NCBI RefSeq assembly: GCF_032144095.1 | Contig: NZ_JAVSNJ010000011.1 | Location: forward strand, 26,154-90,153 | Reading direction: 5' to 3' | Source of the DNA: Sphaerochaeta sp032144095 | GTDB taxonomy: Bacteria; Spirochaetota; Spirochaetia; Sphaerochaetales; Sphaerochaetaceae | Length of the DNA stretch: 64,000 nucleotides | Shown: one piece after another, positions 33,841-41,892 of the stretch | How positions within the stretch are numbered: the stretch's first letter is position 1 | How the letters are laid out: every line of letters starts with the position of its first letter | The notes under the pieces: generated by a model | Seen by the model: only the letters and a program-made list of their open reading frames with translations | Databases searched by the model: none | What the model was told of the DNA's origin: nothing | Made by a program: the position numbers and the translations under genes

Positions 33841-35337
33841 ATGAACAGTTATCAAGTAATTACATCCCTAGCCTTTGCGCTATACCTAGGGCTCATGTTG
33901 AGTATCGGATTTTTCAACTACAAGAAAACGAACAACACCAGCGACTTCTTCCTTGGTAGCCGATCAGTAGGGCCATGGTTTACCGCCCTCAGTGCAGAGG
34001 CCTCCGACATGTCGGGATGGCTCTTGATGGGCCTTCCAGGGGTTGCCTATTTCACCGGTTTGCAGGAAGCATTCTGGACAGCAATGGGACTTCTGATAGG
34101 TACCTACCTCAACTGGCTCTTTGTCGCAAAACGGATGAGGAAGTACACCATCCATGCAAAGGACTCCATCACCATCCCTGAGTTCCTTGCCAACAGGTTC
34201 CACGACAAGACAAAAGTTCTGCAGACCCTGAGCTCAATCATTATCCTGGTCTTCTTTGTCGTCTATACAGCAAGCGGGTTCCTGGCCAGCGCGAAGCTGT
34301 TCAATGCGGTATTCGGCCTGAACTACTATATCGCACTGCTGTTGGGTGTTGTCGTCATCCTGGGCTACACCCTCCTGGGAGGCTACCTTGCCGTTGTGGC
34401 AACCGACTTCTTCCAAGGCTCACTCATGTTCATTGCCCTGTTCATGACAGCAATCATCGGGGTAGGCTTACTTGGAGGCCCCCTGGTAACCATCGAAAAG
34501 CTCTCAGTTTTCGGTGCACAGTTCGTCAATCCCTTTGTGGCCGAGCCAGGATCTGAGTATGGGTTCATCGACATACTATCCGCCCTATCCTGGGGTTTGG
34601 GCTACTTTGGCATGCCCCATATCCTGGTTCGCTTCATGTCCATCAGAAGCAACAAGGAAGTAAAGACCTCCCGAAGGATAGCAATGGTATGGGTAACCGT
34701 AGCCATGGCAGCCGCCCTTACCGTCGGAGTTGTCGGAAAGGCATTCCTCCTTCCCTTGGTATATGAAAGTCAAGGCGCTGCAGAATCGGTGTTCATCGCC
34801 AGCATGCAGAAGATATTCCCGACCTTCATAGCTGGAATCTTCCTCTGCGCAATCCTGGCTGCAAGCATGAGCACATCCGACAGCCAACTGCTTGTCGCCT
34901 CCTCAGCCTTCAGCAAGGACGTCTACAAGGCAATCCTCAGAAAGAATGCATCGGACAAGGAGACGCTGGCTGTCAGCAGGATTACCGTCCTGGTGATCAC
35001 CGTCATCGCCATCTTCCTCGCCATGGACCCTACCAGCTCCATCTTCGATATCGTTAGCTACGCCTGGGCGGGATTCGGTGCGACATTCGGCCCTGTCATC
35101 CTCGCCAGCCTCTTCTGGAGACGGGCTACCCGAAACGGTGCCGTGGCAGCCATGGTCGGTGGTGGTCTTACCGTCATTATCTGGAAACAGCTCTCGGGCG
35201 GACTCTTCGATGTCTATGAACTGCTTCCTGGCTTTATCATCGCCTCCATCCTCATGGTCATATTCAGCCTGTTGGAGAAAAACCCCGATGCCAAGATGAT
35301 CGCGGAATTCGACAAATACCAGAGTATCGAAGACTAG
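33841..35337 (+). CDS. putP: sodium/proline symporter
   Basis: 498-residue sodium:solute symporter with about 13 membrane segments. PutP-type motifs: SDFFLGSRSVGPWFTALSAE, ASDMSGWLLMGLPG, GYLAVVATDFFQG and LAASMSTSDSQLLVASSAF, which holds the conserved Na+-site serines. High similarity in these blocks favours proline over other SSS substrates, but that remains family-level. It probably supplies proline for osmoprotection or fermentation. The gene is preceded by an inverted repeat and followed by a hairpin. Confidence 0.9.
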   Translation: MNSYQVITSLAFALYLGLMLSIGFFNYKKTNNTSDFFLGSRSVGPWFTALSAEASDMSGWLLMGLPGVAYFTGLQEAFWTAMGLLIGTYLNWLFVAKRMRKYTIHAKDSITIPEFLANRFHDKTKVLQTLSSIIILVFFVVYTASGFLASAKLFNAVFGLNYYIALLLGVVVILGYTLLGGYLAVVATDFFQGSLMFIALFMTAIIGVGLLGGPLVTIEKLSVFGAQFVNPFVAEPGSEYGFIDILSALSWGLGYFGMPHILVRFMSIRSNKEVKTSRRIAMVWVTVAMAAALTVGVVGKAFLLPLVYESQGAAESVFIASMQKIFPTFIAGIFLCAILAASMSTSDSQLLVASSAFSKDVYKAILRKNASDKETLAVSRITVLVITVIAIFLAMDPTSSIFDIVSYAWAGFGATFGPVILASLFWRRATRNGAVAAMVGGGLTVIIWKQLSGGLFDVYELLPGFIIASILMVIFSLLEKNPDAKMIAEFDKYQSIED

Positions 35338-35353
35338 CAACCAGAGGCCTTAG

Positions 35354-35381
35354 TGTGGGTTTCCCCCCAAGGAAACCCACA
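35354..35381 (+). terminator. hairpin after putP
   Basis: TGTGGGTTTCC, 6-nt loop, GGAAACCCACA (11-bp perfect stem), 16 nt after the stop. No T-run follows. Confidence 0.5.
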
Positions 35382-35479
35382 TGGTTCCAGAAATTTCTGC
35401 TCTTCTACTTGACCAATAGGGGAGCATCCGATATGTTGAACCTTAATCCAGCCTTTTGGTAGGATATTCCCGTAGTAGG

Positions 35480-35533
35480 AGGTGGCACAATGAGGTCCAA
35501 TGCAGATTCTCAAGACAGTATGATGTGCCGCCT
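35480..35533 (+). ncRNA. long-loop hairpin upstream of metY, possible structured RNA
   Basis: AGGTGGCACA (35480-35489) pairs over 10 bp with TGTGCCGCCT (35524-35533), one G-T pair, enclosing a 34-nt loop with a small internal TGAG/CTCA stem. It may be part of a leader RNA for metY or an independent small RNA. Purely a structural observation. Confidence 0.25.
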
Positions 35534-35739
35534 GGCATAAGACTCACCTCTGAGCAGACAGATAGGGTGGCAAGCCTTCCCTTCTCAATCCTCCATACAA
35601 TGCCCATAAACCGAACAAGGATATATCCCATGGAACGAACACCACGATTTCGTTGTAACTCCATAAAAGATCGAATGTGACCTCATCTGTACCCTTACTG
35701 ACAGATGCATCATCACATACAAAATCTTAGGAGTATACC

Positions 35740-37020
35740 ATGAAAAAAGCACATTTTGAGACACTACAAGTACATAGCGGACAGGAACAAGCAGACCCCT
35801 ACACAGGATCCCGTGCCGTACCGATCTATCAGACAACAGCCTACGTCTTTGACAACTGCGACCACGCAGAGGCCCGTTTCAACCTCTCCAACCCAGGAAA
35901 CATCTACGCCAGGTTGACCAACGACACCCAGGATGTATTCGAAAAGCGGATTGCAGCACTCGAAGGTGGGGTAGCTGCCCTTGCAGTTGCCTCTGGGGCC
36001 GCGGCAGTTACCTACACCTTCCTGAACCTTGCTGAGGCAGGGGACCACATCGTAAGTGCCAAGACCATCTATGGAGGAAGCTACAACCTCCTCTCCCAGA
36101 CCCTCCCCCGCTACGGAATAACCACCACCTTCGTCGATGGCGAGGAGAGCGAAAACTTCGAGAGGGCCATCAGGCCAAATACGAAGGCCCTCTTCCTGGA
36201 GACCATCGGCAATCCCAATGCAACACTGCTGGATATCCGAAAAATTGCAGACATTGCCCATGCACATAAGATCCCCCTGGTGGTAGACAACACCTTCGCC
36301 ACCCCATTCCTCGTGAGGCCTTTCGAATATGGAGCAGACATAGTCCTGCACTCAGCCAGCAAGTTCATCGGTGGCCACGGTACCGCAATGGGTGGTGTCA
36401 TCATCGATAGCGGCACCTTTGACTGGGAGGCAAGCGGTAAATTCCCTTCCCTGACCGAGCCCAACGATAGTTACCACGGCATCAGCTTTACCAAAGCAGT
36501 AGGACCCGCGGCTTGGATCACCAAGGCAAGGGCAGTGCTGTTGCGAGACCTTGGGGCAACCCTTGCCCCCCTGAATGCCTTCCTGTTCCTGCAAGGCCTC
36601 GAGACCCTGTCACTGCGGGTGGAGAGACATGTCTACAACACCCTCAAGGTAGTTCCCTTCCTGGCTACCCATCCAAAGGTAAGCATCGTCAGGCATCCAA
36701 GCCTTCCTGACAGCCCCTACCACGATCTCTACCAGCAATATTTCCCCCAAGGAGGAGCATCCATCTTCACCTTTGATGTGAAAGGAGGGGAAAAGGAAGC
36801 AAAGGCGTTCATCGACCATCTCAAGCTGTTCTCACTGTTGGCCAATGTGGCTGATGTGAAGTCCCTGGTCATACACCCCAGGACAACCACCCACTCACAG
36901 CTCAATGCCCAGGAGCTGGTCGAACAGGGGATCGGTGCCAATACGGTTCGTCTCTCGATAGGGACTGAGCATATCGACGATATCCTTGACGATCTTCGTC
37001 AGGCCTTCGACGCGATCTAA
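35740..37020 (+). CDS. metY: O-acetylhomoserine sulfhydrylase
   Basis: 426-residue PLP enzyme joining O-acetylhomoserine and sulfide to homocysteine. The N-terminus FETLQVHSGQEQADPYTGSR is the MetY opening; the PLP lysine lies in LHSASKFIGGHGTAMGG, a form typical of this family. Length and the YSRLTNPT-like YARLTNDTQDVFEKR also fit. TAGGAG precedes the ATG. It is 11 nt from metA, whose product would make its substrate. Confidence 0.93.
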   Translation: MKKAHFETLQVHSGQEQADPYTGSRAVPIYQTTAYVFDNCDHAEARFNLSNPGNIYARLTNDTQDVFEKRIAALEGGVAALAVASGAAAVTYTFLNLAEAGDHIVSAKTIYGGSYNLLSQTLPRYGITTTFVDGEESENFERAIRPNTKALFLETIGNPNATLLDIRKIADIAHAHKIPLVVDNTFATPFLVRPFEYGADIVLHSASKFIGGHGTAMGGVIIDSGTFDWEASGKFPSLTEPNDSYHGISFTKAVGPAAWITKARAVLLRDLGATLAPLNAFLFLQGLETLSLRVERHVYNTLKVVPFLATHPKVSIVRHPSLPDSPYHDLYQQYFPQGGASIFTFDVKGGEKEAKAFIDHLKLFSLLANVADVKSLVIHPRTTTHSQLNAQELVEQGIGANTVRLSIGTEHIDDILDDLRQAFDAI

Positions 37021-37031
37021 GGAGAGAGACG

Positions 37032-37985
37032 ATGCCAGTAACCATACAAAGCGGCCTTCCTGCGGAAAACACGCTGCAACAAGAGAACATCTTCTACATG
37101 AACAAGGAGAGAGCCGCCTCCCAGGATATCAGACCCCTGCAGGTAGCCATCCTCAACCTCATGCCCCAAAAGTCCGTAACCGAGACGCAACTGATACGAC
37201 TCTTGGGAAACACCCCGCTCCAGGTGGAGATAACCTTTCTCCGTACCGCAACCTATCAGCCGAAGAACACCGAGGTTTCCTACCTGAGGACCTTCTACCA
37301 GACCTTCGAGGATGTCTGTGACAAGAAGTTCGATGCCCTTATCGTCACAGGGTCCCCAGTAGAGAAACTTGCCTTTGAGGATGTCCAGTACTGGGAGGAA
37401 CTCACCACCATCCTGGACTGGGCAGAGGAGCACGTCTACTCATCGCTGTTTGTCTGTTGGGGAGCCCAGGCCGCCCTCTACCACTACTACAAGGTCGAGA
37501 AACGTCCCCTTGCAAAGAAGCTTTCCGGAGTTTTCACCCATGGTGTCACAACCCCTACGGAAACCTTGGTACGGGGGTTTGACGACTGCTTCCTTGCCCC
37601 CCACAGCCGTCATACCACCGTTGAGGAAGAGGAGATCCGTTCCGTTGAGGAGCTGAAGATCCTGGCAGTCTCTGCCGAGGCCGGGGTCTACCTTGCCGCA
37701 AGCAAGGATGATAGGCAGGTGTTCATCACCGGTCACTGTGAATATGATGCGTTGACCCTGGATTCCGAGTACAGGCGTGATCTCCTGGCAGGGCTTGAGC
37801 CAGAAAAGCCGGTCAACTACTACCCGGGAGACGACGAAGGGAAGGTGCCCTCCGTCAGTTGGAGGTCCCATGCAAACCTGTTGTTCAGCAATTGGCTGAA
37901 CTACTGCGTCTACCAGAGGACACCCTATGCCCTTGAGGACCTTCCCCTGCAATCGAGCAAAAGGCCGTTGGTCATACCGTCATAG
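37032..37985 (+). CDS. metA: homoserine O-acetyltransferase, MetA family
   Basis: 317 residues. Catalytic triad by direct count: Cys142 (FVCWGAQAALYHYY), His235 and Glu237 (TGHCEYD), the same numbers as in E. coli MetA. Position 111, which selects acetyl- versus succinyl-CoA, is Glu (TGSPVEKLAFEDV); Glu111 is the acetyl-CoA type, while E. coli has Gly. This agrees with the adjacent metY. AAGGAGAG precedes the ATG. Databases often name such proteins succinyltransferase from family membership alone. Confidence 0.93.
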   Translation: MPVTIQSGLPAENTLQQENIFYMNKERAASQDIRPLQVAILNLMPQKSVTETQLIRLLGNTPLQVEITFLRTATYQPKNTEVSYLRTFYQTFEDVCDKKFDALIVTGSPVEKLAFEDVQYWEELTTILDWAEEHVYSSLFVCWGAQAALYHYYKVEKRPLAKKLSGVFTHGVTTPTETLVRGFDDCFLAPHSRHTTVEEEEIRSVEELKILAVSAEAGVYLAASKDDRQVFITGHCEYDALTLDSEYRRDLLAGLEPEKPVNYYPGDDEGKVPSVSWRSHANLLFSNWLNYCVYQRTPYALEDLPLQSSKRPLVIPS

Positions 37986-38004
37986 AACAAGCAGTCCGAA
38001 AGTT

Positions 38005-38034
38005 CTTGCCCTTCTTCGTTTGGGGGAGGGCAAG
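38005..38034. terminator. bidirectional terminator between metA and the phosphorylase gene
   Basis: CTTGCCCT (38005-38012) pairs with AGGGCAAG (38027-38034), then CTTTTC on the plus side. Confidence 0.6.
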
Positions 38035-38055
38035 CTTTTCAGATGCCCCAAGGCA

Positions 38056-38784
38056 TCACGGCAAGGCCACCAGCCGTTCTTCTAGTACGTCCATGCAGAG
38101 CCTTGTCATGCTATCCTTCAATCTTGCTATCGTATCATCGGTGATGAAGGTCACCTCATCGGGACCAACACCTGCTGCCCAGTTGATGCTGTACGCGAGG
38201 GAGGCTATCTTCAGACCCGCCTCCCGTGCAAGGGCCACCTCGGTGGCGGCTGTCATGCCCACCACATCAAAGCCCAGGGTCCTGAACATGCGTATCTCGG
38301 AGGGAGTCTCCAGGCGCGGGCCATTGGTGCACACATAGACCCCTGCATCCTTGAGATTCGGCTCATGAGCATGCAGGGCATCGGTGAGCTCCGGGTCGAA
38401 AGCCCTGTCCATCCCCACATGCACAACGCCCTGCTCGTCACCGGTAAAGAAGGTATGGGCCCTTCCTCCCCCGCTGAGGTCTGCAAAATCTGCAATTGTC
38501 CCGACCTCTTCAGGCCTGAGTGCCTCGCTTACCGATCCAACGGCATAGATGGTGATAACCTCATCTACCCCTAGCCCCTTCAGGGCGGAGATATTGGCCC
38601 GGTAGTTGATGAGATGGGGCGGAACCGAGTGACCTGAGCCATGCCGGGGAAGAAAGGCCAACCAGGCATCCTTGCCCGTTCCCACAAACACCTCAGCCGA
38701 TCCATAGGGTGTATCTATCTGGCGTCGTTCACCCTGAAAACCTGAAATGTGGTCGACACCCGTACCACCGATGATCGCCTTCAT
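38056..38784 (-). CDS. mtnP: methylthioadenosine/methylthioinosine phosphorylase family
   Basis: 242-residue PNP/MTAP-family nucleoside phosphorylase. Motifs: IIGGTGVDH, RHGSGHSVPPHLINYRANI, and CTNGPRLETPSEIRMFR. At the base-recognition site, where adenine-specific MTA phosphorylases have the TDYD aspartates, this protein reads SINWAAG with Asn201. Asn here is the mark of 6-oxopurine specificity (human PNP Asn243, methylthioinosine phosphorylases). I therefore expect methylthioinosine or a like nucleoside as substrate. The start at 38784 has AAGGAG; it overlaps the upstream gene by 4 nt. Confidence 0.85.
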   Translation of the reverse strand: MKAIIGGTGVDHISGFQGERRQIDTPYGSAEVFVGTGKDAWLAFLPRHGSGHSVPPHLINYRANISALKGLGVDEVITIYAVGSVSEALRPEEVGTIADFADLSGGGRAHTFFTGDEQGVVHVGMDRAFDPELTDALHAHEPNLKDAGVYVCTNGPRLETPSEIRMFRTLGFDVVGMTAATEVALAREAGLKIASLAYSINWAAGVGPDEVTFITDDTIARLKDSMTRLCMDVLEERLVALP

Positions 38785-39806
38785 GAGAAACTCCTTGCAA
38801 GATCTGAAGGTGCGAGCACTCCCTTCGGAGTGACAATCCCTGTTACCAGGGAGGGAGGGACGATGTCGAAGGAGGGATAGAGGGCCTTCCCTCCCACGGT
38901 GGTTTCCCGCCCCAGACAAAAGAGGACTTCCGAACCGTCTCGCTCCTCCATCACGATATCCTCTTGCCCCAGTTTGGTAGGGTCAGGGGAGATGCTGAAT
39001 GCATGGTAGGGCACATGGTAGTAGGAACAGGCAATTGCATTGGCCAAGGTTCCCACCTTGTTTACCACTGTCCCGTCCATACAGACCAAATCAGAGGCAG
39101 TCATGTAACGGCGTACCTTCCCCTGGGCAAGGTAGTGGGCACCCATGCCATCGGTGATGAGATGGGCCTCGATACCCATCTCCCTCAGGCTGGGATAGGT
39201 CAGGCGTGCACCCTGAAGATAGGGTCGTGTCTCGTTGACCAGGACAGAGACATCCTTGCCATCCTGCCGTGCATATGCAAGGCTAAGCAGGAAGGTATGT
39301 TCGGCGAAGCAGGTGGTGAGCACAACATCCCCATCCTCGATGAGGCTGCTGCCAAGCCTACCCATGTGATGGTAGAGCTCATCGTAGGCGTGTTCTTCCC
39401 CCTCCACCACCTGGTTGACCTTGCCCAGAAACTCCTCCCGAGGGACCTTTTCCTCCACCAGAGGGGAGATCTCCGCAAAGATGGAGAGCAAGGTCCGTCT
39501 CATGGTGGTGTTGGTAGGCCTTGCACTAACAAGCAGGTCAACCAGCCTTTTCAGTTCGTCAACCGTATAGGGAACCCTACCGTGAAGCATCTCCTGGGCG
39601 ATGAAGCGGAGGGTGGTGAAGGCAACCTGTAGCGGCCCTCCCCCTTGGGTTACCATGTGTCTCAAGGCCAAGGCAACTTGCTCAACGCTGGTGCACATCT
39701 CAAACCGCTTTTCAAAGGGGAAGGCCCTACGGTCACCTATGAAGAGGCCCTCTGGGCCAATGTGGCAGATATGCTCACTCTCTAGCAGATATGGCAAGGC
39801 CAGCAT
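38781..39806 (-). CDS. mtnA: MtnA/eIF2B-alpha family isomerase, probable methylthioribose-1-phosphate isomerase
   Basis: 341 residues. The C-terminal half has family landmarks: TTCFAEHTFLLSL around the catalytic-Cys position, NETRPYLQGARLTY, HLITDGMGAHYLAQG, and DGTVVNKVGTLANAIACSYY. It is divergent from typical MtnA: RGAPAIG is replaced by GGGPLQV and CNTGALA by CFAEHTF, so the substrate might be another ribose-1-phosphate derivative such as a 5-deoxy form. The ATG shares one base with the previous stop (TGATG), so translation is coupled. A TTG at 39818 is an alternative. Confidence 0.78.
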   Translation of the reverse strand: MLALPYLLESEHICHIGPEGLFIGDRRAFPFEKRFEMCTSVEQVALALRHMVTQGGGPLQVAFTTLRFIAQEMLHGRVPYTVDELKRLVDLLVSARPTNTTMRRTLLSIFAEISPLVEEKVPREEFLGKVNQVVEGEEHAYDELYHHMGRLGSSLIEDGDVVLTTCFAEHTFLLSLAYARQDGKDVSVLVNETRPYLQGARLTYPSLREMGIEAHLITDGMGAHYLAQGKVRRYMTASDLVCMDGTVVNKVGTLANAIACSYYHVPYHAFSISPDPTKLGQEDIVMEERDGSEVLFCLGRETTVGGKALYPSFDIVPPSLVTGIVTPKGVLAPSDLARSFS

Positions 39807-40315
39807 CAGTGGTTCCAAAAACCGATGTGGTCGGCAACTATTGCAGCGATGAGCTTCTGGTCCTCGACAGGCCCCACGATCTCAATGTCCTTCTGCCCGT
39901 GGGTGAGGACCTCATCGGCAGGGAGGCTGAAGGTAGGGTTCTGGTCATCGCTGCCGGTCAAGGCAAGGAGTTGTTTTTCCGTTATGCCAAAGACCAGACG
40001 CCGTACGTTTGTCCAGTACATAGCACCGGAGCACATCACGCAGGGTTCGGCAGAGGTATAGAGGGTACACTCACTCAGGAATTCAGGGCTGTAGAGCTTA
40101 CCGGCCTTGAACATCAGGGCCGTCTCCGCATGCATGGCAGGACCTCCCTCTTCATAGGCATTTCCCTGCTCCAGCAGGATGGTTCCATCCTTGTCTGCCA
40201 GAAGGGCCCCAAAGGGGTGGTTTCCCTCAAGTTTTGCTTTATGTGCAATCCGAACTGTTTCATAGAGAAGCCTGATATCCCGTTCTGTCGGTTGGGCTTT
40301 GCTGATCACTGGCAT
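39806..40315 (-). CDS. zinc-dependent nucleoside/nucleobase deaminase (CDA fold)
   Basis: 169 residues. Zinc motifs are MHAETALM (His and catalytic Glu) and SAEPCVMCSGAMYW (two Cys), as in TadA and guanine deaminases. The C-terminal GFWNH end recalls GuaD-like proteins more than TadA. The frame is open to 40513; AAGGAG sits before the ATG at 40315. It is the first gene of the salvage operon, ahead of mtnA and a phosphorylase with 6-oxopurine features, so it may deaminate methylthioadenosine or a related adenine nucleoside. tRNA editing or guanine deamination are alternatives. Confidence 0.8.
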   Translation of the reverse strand: MPVISKAQPTERDIRLLYETVRIAHKAKLEGNHPFGALLADKDGTILLEQGNAYEEGGPAMHAETALMFKAGKLYSPEFLSECTLYTSAEPCVMCSGAMYWTNVRRLVFGITEKQLLALTGSDDQNPTFSLPADEVLTHGQKDIEIVGPVEDQKLIAAIVADHIGFWNH

Positions 40316-40354
40316 GTCCTGTCTCCTTATTCGAGAATACCCTAGCATGAGATG

Positions 40355-40384
40355 GGTAAGTTGGCAACAATACCGGTAAGTTGG
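40355..40384. repeat. direct repeat GGTAAGTTGG, 20-bp period
   Basis: Two exact copies (40355-40364 and 40375-40384) in the divergent region between the deaminase and FKBP genes. The GGTAAG core also forms the tandem array at 63903-64000. Either a regulator site or a relic of an IS end. Confidence 0.4.
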
Positions 40385-40463
40385 TAAAAATGAGAAATGG
40401 ATACAATCGTATGCATTGTAAAACATTGGTATCAATGCGAAACTGAGGGAGAGAAAACAGTTG

Positions 40464-40492
40464 TTGACGATTACCCAAAGAACCCGTACATT
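40464..40492 (+). promoter_or_regulatory. promoter of the FKBP gene
   Basis: TTGACG 40464-40469, 17-bp spacer, TACATT 40487-40492; the leader would be about 42 nt. Confidence 0.5.
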
Positions 40493-40540
40493 AGAGAAGA
40501 TATTGCCAACCAAGCAATGACTGCAATAAAAGGAATAAAC

Positions 40541-41794
40541 ATGAACAAGAGCAAAATTGCAAAGATCACTGTGGCACTACTTGCCATGGCCCTTATCGTA
40601 CCAACCCTCTTCGCCGCTGGAATCAAAGAGAGCGATCCTCAAGCTGTAACCGTGAGAATCGTTGCGATCGAAAATGAAGGGTTCTCTCCCGCTTTTACCG
40701 TACGTTCTGCTGACAACCAACAGTTCACCATCACCACCGATAGGACTACCGAAAGCAGTTTCCCTGTTTCGGCACTGAGTGCTGGGGACTATCTTGAAGT
40801 TACCCTGGACGGGTCGGTTGCAACTGCCATTAGATATATCAATCCCCTGGTAGCCTTGGGCGTGAAGGACATCTTCATCTCAGACGAAGCCGCCACCTCC
40901 CTTGCTACCTTGCAAGAGAAATTCAGCTATACCTATGGATACCTTTTGCTGCAGTCCTTTGCATCACAAGGCCTGTTCTTCGATGAGGGGTACTATGTAA
41001 AGGGAGCTCTCGATGGCTATGCAGCATCCATGAGCGGTGAACAGACAGGGTACTACACCTTGGATGAACTCTATGCAACCATTGAAGAGTACCAGAATAC
41101 CGTCTGGCAGGCTGGGCTCGCTCCACAGGCATTCGGCAAGGGATACCAGGACCTGGCATTGGTCGCTGACCTTCCCAAACCTGAGGACCTCACTTTGGCA
41201 TTCAGCTATACCTACGGCTACCTGCTCGCCTACAACATGCGCAGCCAGGGCATCGAACTTGATGGTAACCTCTATGCTCAGGGTGCTTTGGACTTTGCGA
41301 GCGGAAACCCCCTGTTGATGAGCGAACAGGAAATGCAGGCTGCCTTTGTCGAATACCAACAGGTTGTCGAGGAGAAGTATGCACAGTGGCTGAAAGAGGT
41401 AACGGTAACAAACCTCAGCGATGCTGAAGCATTCCTTGCGTTCAACAAGACCAATGAAGGTATCGTAGTGACCCCCAGTGGACTGCAGTACCAGATGCTC
41501 ACCCCTTCTGATGGCCCCAAGCCTACCGCTAGTGATACCGTTGAGGTTAACTACCAGCTGCAGATGATCGACGGAACCATCATCGAGAGCTCCTACGATC
41601 GTGGCGAAACAGCACACTTTCCTGTAACCCAGGTAATCCCTGGATTCAGCGAAGCCCTGCTGACCATGAACACAGGAAGCGTCATCCGCACATGGATCCA
41701 CCCAGAGTTGGGATATGGTGTGAACGGAACGGAGACCATCCTCCCCAATTCACTGCTTGTCTTTGACATTGAGCTGGTTGGCATCGATAAATAA
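40541..41794 (+). CDS. exported FKBP-type peptidyl-prolyl isomerase
   Basis: 417 residues. Signal peptide KSKIAKITVALLAMALIVPT ends near LFAAG. After an N-terminal beta region come two copies of an FKBP-N module, FSYTYGYLLLQSFASQGLFF and FSYTYGYLLAYNMRSQGIEL, each followed by G-ALD. The C-terminal FKBP domain runs about 330-417: VEVNYQLQMIDGTIIESSYD, IPGFSEALLTMNTGS and a GYG-N motif. Longer than FkpA (270) because of the added N-terminal region. Probably a periplasmic folding chaperone. AAGGAAT lies before the ATG. Confidence 0.88.
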   Translation: MNKSKIAKITVALLAMALIVPTLFAAGIKESDPQAVTVRIVAIENEGFSPAFTVRSADNQQFTITTDRTTESSFPVSALSAGDYLEVTLDGSVATAIRYINPLVALGVKDIFISDEAATSLATLQEKFSYTYGYLLLQSFASQGLFFDEGYYVKGALDGYAASMSGEQTGYYTLDELYATIEEYQNTVWQAGLAPQAFGKGYQDLALVADLPKPEDLTLAFSYTYGYLLAYNMRSQGIELDGNLYAQGALDFASGNPLLMSEQEMQAAFVEYQQVVEEKYAQWLKEVTVTNLSDAEAFLAFNKTNEGIVVTPSGLQYQMLTPSDGPKPTASDTVEVNYQLQMIDGTIIESSYDRGETAHFPVTQVIPGFSEALLTMNTGSVIRTWIHPELGYGVNGTETILPNSLLVFDIELVGIDK

Positions 41795-41811
41795 CAACGG
41801 CCCAGCACTAG

Positions 41812-41837
41812 GAAAAGGTCCCTTCGGGGACCTTTTC
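41812..41837 (+). terminator. terminator after the FKBP gene
   Basis: GAAAAGGTCCC, TTCG tetraloop, GGGACCTTTTC: an 11-bp stem whose 3' side supplies the T-run. Confidence 0.85.
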
Positions 41838-41856
41838 TGTTATCTCCCATATAGGC

Positions 41857-41885
41857 TTTTCATTACAAAAATCTTTCGCTATACT
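41857..41885 (+). promoter_or_regulatory. GntR promoter, probable leaderless transcript
   Basis: TTTTCA 41857-41862, 17-bp spacer, TATACT 41880-41885, ending 7 nt before the ATG at 41893. Confidence 0.45.
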
Positions 41886-41892
41886 AAGGGCA

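Larger units (their letters stand above)
35338..35739. other. 402-bp region between putP and metY
   Basis: No convincing gene. It contains the putP-end hairpin (35354-35381) and a second structured element (35480-35533), listed separately. A 73-codon minus-strand frame here has no recognisable protein. No S-adenosylmethionine riboswitch core was found although the downstream genes make methionine. Confidence 0.5.

Noticed and set aside
35338..35739. SAM riboswitch ahead of metY
   Set aside because: I looked for the conserved core and the GGCAACC-type junction of SAM-I and for SAM-II-like layouts and found neither on the plus strand.
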